Assembly (NCBI GenBank): GCA_023700885.1
Contig: JAMPYA010000101.1
Coordinates: 1-7,583, forward strand
Source: Flavobacteriaceae bacterium
GTDB taxonomy: Bacteria; Bacteroidota; Bacteroidia; Flavobacteriales; Flavobacteriaceae
Reading direction: 5' to 3'
Length of the DNA: 7,583 nt
Shown here: positions 5,884-7,583 of the stretch, one piece after another
Numbering within the stretch: position 1 is the stretch's first letter
Layout: every line of letters begins with the position of its first letter
Position numbers and translations under genes: made by a program
The notes under the pieces: generated by a model
The model's database searches: none
What the model saw: only the letters and a program-made list of their open reading frames with translations
What the model was told of the DNA's origin: nothing

Positions 5884-7581
5884 CTATTCTACCGTTACTG
5901 ATTTAGCTAAATTTCTTGGCTGGTCAACATTACAATTTCTCATTACTGCAATATGATATGATAATAGTTGTAATGGTATGGTGGTTAATAACGGGGTTAA
6001 TTCTTCAATAGTTTCCGGAATTTCAATAACGTGATCTGCTAATTCTCTAACAATAGTATCCCCTTGTGTAACCACTGCTATAATTTTTCCTTTTCTAGCT
6101 TTAATTTCCTGAATATTACTAACAATTTTATCATAATGTCCATTGCTGGTGGCTATTACAACAATTGGCATATTTTCATCAATTAAAGCAATAGGGCCAT
6201 GTTTCATTTCTGCGGCAGGGTAACCTTCAGCATGAATATAGGATATTTCTTTAAGTTTTAAAGCGCCTTCCAAAGCAACTGGAAAGTTAAATCCTCTTCC
6301 TAAATACAAAAAGTTACTTGCATCTTTATATATTGAGGCAATGTGTTTTATTTTCTCTTCTTGACTTAATAATGCTTTTACTTTTTGTGGAATTAACTCT
6401 ATTTGATGAATATATCTGTTATAATCTACATTAAAAATAGTTCCATTTGCCTTACCTAAACGCAAAGCAATCAATGTTAATAATGTAATTTGAGTTGTAA
6501 ATGCTTTAGTTGATGCTACCCCTATTTCTGGGCCTGCATGTGTGTATGAACCCGAGTGAGTTTCTCTTGCAATTGATGAACCAACAACATTACATATTCC
6601 GTAAACAAAAGCACCTTTAGATTTTGCTAATTTAATAGCAGCTAAAGTATCTGCTGTCTCTCCAGATTGTGAAATGGCAATTACAACATCTTTTTCTGTA
6701 ATAATAGGGTTTCTGTATCTGAATTCAGATCCATATTCTACTTCAACAGGTATTCTTGCTAATTCTTCAAATAAATATTCACCAACCAATCCTGCATGCC
6801 AAGAGGTACCACAACCAACCATAATAATTCGGTTAGCATTTAGGAATTTTTCGATATGATCATCTATACCAGAAACTTTTACCATTCCTTCGTTTGGCAA
6901 TAACCTACCCCTAAAGGTATCAGTTATAGCATCGGGTTGCTCATGAATTTCTTTCAACATAAAATGCTCATAACCACCTTTTTCTATTTGTTCTAAATTC
7001 AATTTTAATTGTTGAACAGACGTTTCAACTAAAGAGTCATCAGTTAACTTTCTAATATTTATAATACGACCTACCTTAATAATAGCCATATGGTCATCCT
7101 CTAAATAAATAGCATTTTTGGTATATTCAATAAAAGGAGAAGCGTCTGAAGCAATAAAAAACTCAGTATTGTTATCTCCTACTCCTATTGCAAGTGGACT
7201 TCCTAAACGCGCCACCACTAATTCATCAGGTTTTGTTTTATCAAATACAGCAATTGCATAAGCTCCTACAACTTCATTTAATGCTAACTGAACTGCTTTT
7301 CCTAACAAACACTTTTCATTGGTTTTAATCTCTTCTATTAAGTTAATTAGAACTTCTGTATCGGTATCACTATGGAATATATATCCTCTTTGAATTAATT
7401 CTTTTTTAATGGTATCATAATTTTCTATGATTCCATTGTGAACAATTACTAAATTTCCCGATTGAGAAACATGAGGATGTGAATTAACATGATTTGGAAC
7501 CCCGTGTGTTGCCCAACGTGTGTGACCAAAACCTATTGTTCCTTTTTTAGCATCTTCTGTTTCAAATATAGCCTGTAATTC
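5884..7581 (-). CDS. glmS: Glutamine--fructose-6-phosphate aminotransferase (isomerizing), 5' truncated by window edge
   Basis: GlmS makes glucosamine-6-phosphate from fructose-6-phosphate and glutamine, the committed step to UDP-GlcNAc for peptidoglycan and lipid A. The frame is open from the right edge and gives 565 residues; with a family length of about 610-615, some 50 N-terminal residues, including the catalytic Cys, are missing. The glutaminase domain shows GHTRWATHGVP (fragment residues 19-29), HNGIIEN and SDTDTE. The linker carries HEQPDAI, followed by FRGRL. The isomerase half has two SIS domains: one with MVGCGTSWHAG and AISQSGETADT, the other with YLGRGFNFPVALEGALKLKE and AEGYPAAEMKHGP. 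The protein ends in DQPRNLAKSVTVE, the standard C-terminus. A TTG at 7308 is internal, not a start. The leader, where a glmS riboswitch would sit, is outside the window. A strong terminator follows the stop. Confidence 0.98.
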   Translation of the reverse strand, partial: ELQAIFETEDAKKGTIGFGHTRWATHGVPNHVNSHPHVSQSGNLVIVHNGIIENYDTIKKELIQRGYIFHSDTDTEVLINLIEEIKTNEKCLLGKAVQLALNEVVGAYAIAVFDKTKPDELVVARLGSPLAIGVGDNNTEFFIASDASPFIEYTKNAIYLEDDHMAIIKVGRIINIRKLTDDSLVETSVQQLKLNLEQIEKGGYEHFMLKEIHEQPDAITDTFRGRLLPNEGMVKVSGIDDHIEKFLNANRIIMVGCGTSWHAGLVGEYLFEELARIPVEVEYGSEFRYRNPIITEKDVVIAISQSGETADTLAAIKLAKSKGAFVYGICNVVGSSIARETHSGSYTHAGPEIGVASTKAFTTQITLLTLIALRLGKANGTIFNVDYNRYIHQIELIPQKVKALLSQEEKIKHIASIYKDASNFLYLGRGFNFPVALEGALKLKEISYIHAEGYPAAEMKHGPIALIDENMPIVVIATSNGHYDKIVSNIQEIKARKGKIIAVVTQGDTIVRELADHVIEIPETIEELTPLLTTIPLQLLSYHIAVMRNCNVDQPRNLAKSVTVE

Positions 7582-7583
7582 AG

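Overview
The window is AT-rich, densely coding chromosomal DNA that looks like a member of the Bacteroidota, most likely Flavobacteriaceae. This rests on the protein flavour of the housekeeping genes, on start codons with no Shine-Dalgarno sequence, and on several copies or near-copies of the Bacteroidota -7 promoter box TAnnTTTG just upstream of starts. There are no rRNA, tRNA, CRISPR, phage or insertion-sequence features, and no gene-free stretch longer than about 150 bases.

Layout from left to right. (1) The C-terminal part of dxs (isoprenoid precursor synthesis, + strand) enters from the left edge. (2) It collides tail to tail with a dgt-type dNTP triphosphohydrolase gene on the - strand; the two stop codons overlap in a TTAA. 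(3) Upstream of dgt on the same strand, after a spacer with a 24-bp tandem repeat, lies a cysteine-rich DUF3109 gene. (4) A short divergent promoter region with two TACTTTTG boxes separates DUF3109 from a marC-family membrane protein gene (+). (5) marC converges on a - strand gene whose product has a signal peptide, a kelch-like periplasmic region, one membrane helix and a predicted winged-helix cytoplasmic domain. (6) A small four-helix membrane protein gene (+) is divergent from that gene. (7) It runs tail to tail, with no gap, into glmS (-), whose N-terminus lies beyond the right edge. The likely glmS terminator sits inside the last codons of the small membrane protein gene.

The genes do not form one pathway. 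Dxs, Dgt and GlmS are unrelated housekeeping enzymes (isoprenoids, nucleotide pools, amino-sugars for the cell wall). The accessory-looking part is the divergent pair at about 3.9-5.9 kb: a predicted membrane-anchored one-component regulator beside a small uncharacterised membrane protein. This pair is the best candidate for something undescribed, but the regulator-target link is inference from gene arrangement only.
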